Assembly: GCA_017613855.1 (NCBI GenBank)
Contig: JAGACY010000157.1
Span: 1 to 8,823 of the forward strand
Direction: 5' to 3'
DNA: 8,823 nucleotides
Origin: Pseudomonadota bacterium
GTDB lineage: Bacteria; Myxococcota; Bradymonadia; UBA4248
A model generated the notes under the pieces. The model made no database searches and was not told where the DNA came from. It saw only the letters and a list, made by a program, of their open reading frames with translations. The first letter of the stretch is position 1, and the number at the start of each line of letters is the position of its first letter. Made by a program: the position numbers and the translations under genes. Below, one piece after another: positions 7,256 to 8,823 of the stretch.

Positions 7256-7440
7256 GCTCTCCCATTCCCACCCGCCGACCGACGCCCGAAACCCAAAATC
7301 CGCGTGGCCCTGACACACGACGCCCTTTCCGACATGAACCGTCGTAAAAAAAGCATCCCAATGTGCCTGGCATGCACGACACAACAGATCCATATATCCG
7401 CGTCCAGACACATAGATGCTGTAAGCCACCCCTTGACCGG
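7226..7440 (-). ncRNA. Candidate structured small RNA (about 215 nt)
   Basis: A promoter at 7447-7474 and a terminator at 7226-7255 bracket about 215 bases on the minus strand. The transcript can fold. AGCATC (7415-7420) pairs with GATGCT (7352-7357), and TGTGTCTGG (7404-7412) pairs with CCAGGCACA (7362-7370) with one G-U, giving a long interrupted stem followed by a T-run (7346-7352). Next, ACGACG (7340-7345) pairs with CGTCGT (7317-7322). The first stem plus T-run could itself terminate, giving a short form of about 95 bases. It lacks the hallmark sequences I know for SRP RNA, RNase P RNA or tmRNA, and does not look like the single long rod of 6S RNA. Alternatively the region may encode a small CxxC protein (7429-7196), though that frame runs through the terminator. 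Confidence 0.4.
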
Positions 7441-7446
7441 TCGTAC

Positions 7447-7474
7447 ATTATGTTAAGGGGATTAGCAATGTCAG
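7447..7474 (-). promoter_or_regulatory. Sigma70-type promoter of the candidate small RNA
   Basis: On the minus strand CTGACA (-35, 7469-7474) and CATAAT (-10, 7447-7452) are separated by 16 bases; each hexamer matches five of six consensus positions. Transcription should start near 7440. No mepA-type gene start lies close downstream, and the next feature is the terminator at 7255-7226. Confidence 0.6.
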
Positions 7475-7753
7475 ACAAAGCCAGATGAATACATAAAGCA
7501 CCTCACAATGGGAAGGATGATTCCTTCATTGATAATGATGCCAATGAGAATGACGTTGTTACATTTTTTTTTGCTAATCCGATTCTGCGTTCCGAATTTA
7601 GGTCAAATTACTCCTTAACTTCAGAAGTGAACCTGGGGCAGACAAATTCATTACAAATTAAATAAAATTTCAAATAACCCCAGAAGAACAAGAATTTTGG
7701 TAACACATCAACCCTTATGTCCGCATTTTTTTCGAAGGATTAAATCATCCGTT

Positions 7754-7788
7754 AATGCATAATGCATAATGATGAATGCATAATGAAA
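7754..7788. repeat. AATGCAT heptamer tandem repeat
   Basis: Five 7-base units run in tandem: AATGCAT, AATGCAT, AATGATG, AATGCAT, AATGAAA. Each full unit contains the palindrome ATGCAT. The array is AT-rich and non-coding and could change length by slippage. No function can be assigned. Confidence 0.6.
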
Positions 7789-7990
7789 TAGTGCACTGAG
7801 AGAATTTGGATGATTCCTTTGGTTTTGCAAAAACATTCAGCATTATGAATTCAAGAGTATTCAAACCCTTGTGGAATCCTGCAAATTACAGATGGCTGAA
7901 CAGTTACGAACTTTGGGTGAAGTCTTCACACTAACGGTTGCAAAAATGGTCGAACTATGACATAAAGATCATGGTTGTCAAAAAAAAGAC

Positions 7991-8000
7991 CTTTTAAAAG
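7991..8000. promoter_or_regulatory. CTTTTAAAAG palindrome upstream of the RodZ-like gene promoter
   Basis: This perfect 10-base palindrome ends eight bases before the -35 hexamer and follows an A8 run (7980-7987). An A/T-rich block at this place can act as an UP element for RNA polymerase alpha subunits; a symmetric site could also be an activator or repressor operator. Neither can be decided here. Confidence 0.3.
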
Positions 8001-8008
8001 ACATCCCA

Positions 8009-8036
8009 TTGACATACTTTCATGTAGTCGTATAAT
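8009..8036 (+). promoter_or_regulatory. Consensus sigma70 promoter of the RodZ-like gene
   Basis: TTGACA (8009-8014) and TATAAT (8031-8036) are both perfect hexamers with a 16-base spacer. Transcription should start near 8043, giving a leader of about 36 bases to the ATG at 8079. An exact consensus suggests strong, housekeeping expression. It also rules out the in-frame TTG at 8040 as a start. Confidence 0.85.
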
Positions 8037-8078
8037 GCGTTGTCTTTGTTCGGGGGAGCAAGTCATTGGAGAAATTAT

Positions 8079-8609
8079 ATGGAAACACCTGGATTAATGC
8101 TCAAACGCGAACGTGAAGCGCGCGGTATGACCTTGAGCGAGTTAGCCAAAGTCACCCGTATACCCGAATCATCGCTCATGAGCATTGAGAACAACAATTT
8201 CGATGAATTTCCTGCGGAAGTCTTTGTCCGTGGATTTCTTCGGAATTATGCGCGCCAGCTGTCAATCCCTGCAGACGACATTATGCAGGCGTACGAATCC
8301 TGGATTCGTCAGCAGACTCCGCGTGCAATCGTAAATGAAATAACCGAAAACAATACCGAATCCAAATCACTGGCTTTGAATCCAAAAGAACCGGTTACTG
8401 CGGAAAATGATGACATGCCGCGCACTTCTTTCAGATTTGCCTACATCGCTATCATTCTCATCGCAATCGCCAGCTTGGGTTTAAGCGCTCTCTTCGTCGG
8501 CAATGGCGAAGCAGAAGAATCGGATGCCGATTTCAGCATCCAATCCACCGAGGCATCCGAATCACCATTCCTGATTTCAAATACCTCCGAAGGTTGGATC
8601 GCAGAATAA
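8079..8609 (+). CDS. Short RodZ-like protein: cytoplasmic helix-turn-helix plus one membrane segment
   Basis: RodZ proteins link MreB filaments to the wall-elongation machinery, through a Cro/CI-like helix-turn-helix in the cytoplasm, one membrane helix and an external tail. Here residues 5-62 of 176 form the HTH domain typical of the family: LKREREARGMTLSELAKVTRIP, then the signature FPAEVFVRGFLRNYARQLSIP. Residues 63-117 are a polar linker, 119-141 a membrane segment (FAYIAIILIAIASLGLSALFV) and 142-176 a short acidic external tail. The large C-terminal beta domain (DUF4115) of E. coli RodZ (337 residues) is absent. The start is set by GGAG at 8068-8071, seven bases before ATG 8079. A membrane-anchored transcription regulator is an alternative. 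No mre genes are in view, so the symbol is withheld. Confidence 0.85.
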   Translation: METPGLMLKREREARGMTLSELAKVTRIPESSLMSIENNNFDEFPAEVFVRGFLRNYARQLSIPADDIMQAYESWIRQQTPRAIVNEITENNTESKSLALNPKEPVTAENDDMPRTSFRFAYIAIILIAIASLGLSALFVGNGEAEESDADFSIQSTEASESPFLISNTSEGWIAE

Positions 8610-8640
8610 ACTTATCGCCCGTTGGGATGTCGCTTTTTGC

Positions 8641-8668
8641 TTGCTTTTTCTTAGCTGGCGTGTATAAG
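8641..8668 (+). promoter_or_regulatory. Candidate tRNA-Ala promoter
   Basis: TATAAG (8663-8668) is a good -10, paired with a weak TTGCTT -35 (8641-8646) at 16 bases. The following CGCTCCC is a G/C-rich discriminator typical of stable-RNA promoters under stringent control. A 4-bp hairpin GGCG-GTT-CGCC (8681-8691) lies in the 5' leader that RNase P would remove. No clear terminator separates this from the RodZ-like gene, so read-through is also possible. Confidence 0.45.
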
Positions 8669-8699
8669 CGCTCCCGATTTGGCGGTTCGCCATTTCTCA

Positions 8700-8773
<74 letters not shown>

Positions 8774-8776
8774 TTT

Positions 8777-8803
8777 AAGCCATCTTCGGATGGCTTTTTT
8801 TTT
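8777..8803 (+). terminator. Intrinsic terminator after tRNA-Ala
   Basis: AAGCCATC-TTCG-GATGGCTT is a perfect 8-bp stem closed by a C(UUCG)G tetraloop, followed by a run of T to 8803. It ends the tRNA transcript and any read-through from the RodZ-like gene. Confidence 0.93.
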
Positions 8804-8823
8804 GCCTGTTTGCGGCCTATCGG

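Larger units (their letters stand above)
7475..8008. other. AT-rich intergenic region with short repeats, no gene seen
   Basis: No open frame here has a ribosome site, sensible composition or a recognisable product. The stretch holds a 6-bp hairpin GAAGGA-TGAT-TCCTTC (7512-7527), a T9 run (7564-7572), the 12-base GGATGATTCCTT at both 7515-7526 and 7808-7819 with an inverted ATCATCC at 7744-7750, and the heptamer array at 7754-7788. It separates the minus-strand unit from the divergent RodZ-like gene. Confidence 0.6.

Noticed and set aside
7096..7347. A plus-strand frame of 83 residues across the repeats and terminator.
   Set aside because: It is rich in Thr/Pro/His/Gln from the A/C-rich repeats, has no ribosome site, and crosses a terminator hairpin.
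7459..7580. A 10-base inverted repeat, GGATTAGCAA (7459-7468) and TTGCTAATCC (7571-7580), which could mark the ends of a small mobile element of about 122 bases.
   Set aside because: No target-site duplication is visible, the left arm lies inside the promoter spacer, and a 10-base match is not improbable in a region of this size.
8610..8640. A terminator directly after the RodZ-like gene.
   Set aside because: Only a 3-bp CCC-GTT-GGG pairing is visible with no convincing stem plus T-run; the UUCG terminator after the tRNA likely serves both.

Overview
The window looks like chromosomal DNA of a Gram-negative bacterium from the deltaproteobacterial/myxobacterial side of the tree. This is an inference from three things: a lipoprotein with seven CGxGxC...CPxDC cysteine modules, a style common in Myxococcota and Bradymonadales relatives; a periplasmic MepA-type murein endopeptidase; and a RodZ-like membrane protein. 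Base composition is moderate, so a high-GC Myxococcus-type genome is unlikely. No phage, transposase, CRISPR or classic defence gene was seen.

Bases 23-7065 hold three exported-protein genes, all on the minus strand. In transcription order they are: (1) a LysM + peptidase M74 murein endopeptidase (mepA-like, 7065-5983); (2) a large secreted WG-repeat-like protein (5855-2988) made of two related halves; and (3) a lipoprotein with seven cysteine-rich modules followed by an alpha/beta-hydrolase (2898-23). The third gene is split by a one-base frameshift near 969-980. The oxyanion-type GHGTGG motif lies in the upstream piece and the Ser/Asp/His triad in the downstream piece. Gene 3 has its own extended -10 promoter and a strong Shine-Dalgarno. 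Genes 1 and 2 are separated by a 127-base gap containing a perfect hairpin.

Bases 7066-8008 have no convincing protein gene. Inside them is a compact minus-strand unit: a good sigma70-type promoter (7447-7474), about 215 bases of foldable sequence, and a textbook intrinsic terminator (7226-7255). It may encode an undescribed small RNA. Beside it are a phased AACCACAC repeat cluster (7179-7226) and an AT-rich stretch with a heptamer tandem repeat (7754-7788).

Bases 8009-8803 run on the plus strand. A consensus sigma70 promoter drives a short RodZ-like protein (8079-8609). It is followed by tRNA-Ala(CGC) at 8701-8773, which has its own likely promoter and a UUCG-loop terminator.

The three minus-strand products act in or on the cell envelope (wall cleavage, secreted beta-repeat protein, surface lipoprotein hydrolase), and the RodZ-like protein also belongs to envelope or shape biology. 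No shared pathway can be shown from the sequence. The most novel item is the orphan transcription unit at 7226-7474. The most consequential annotation issue is the hydrolase frameshift.
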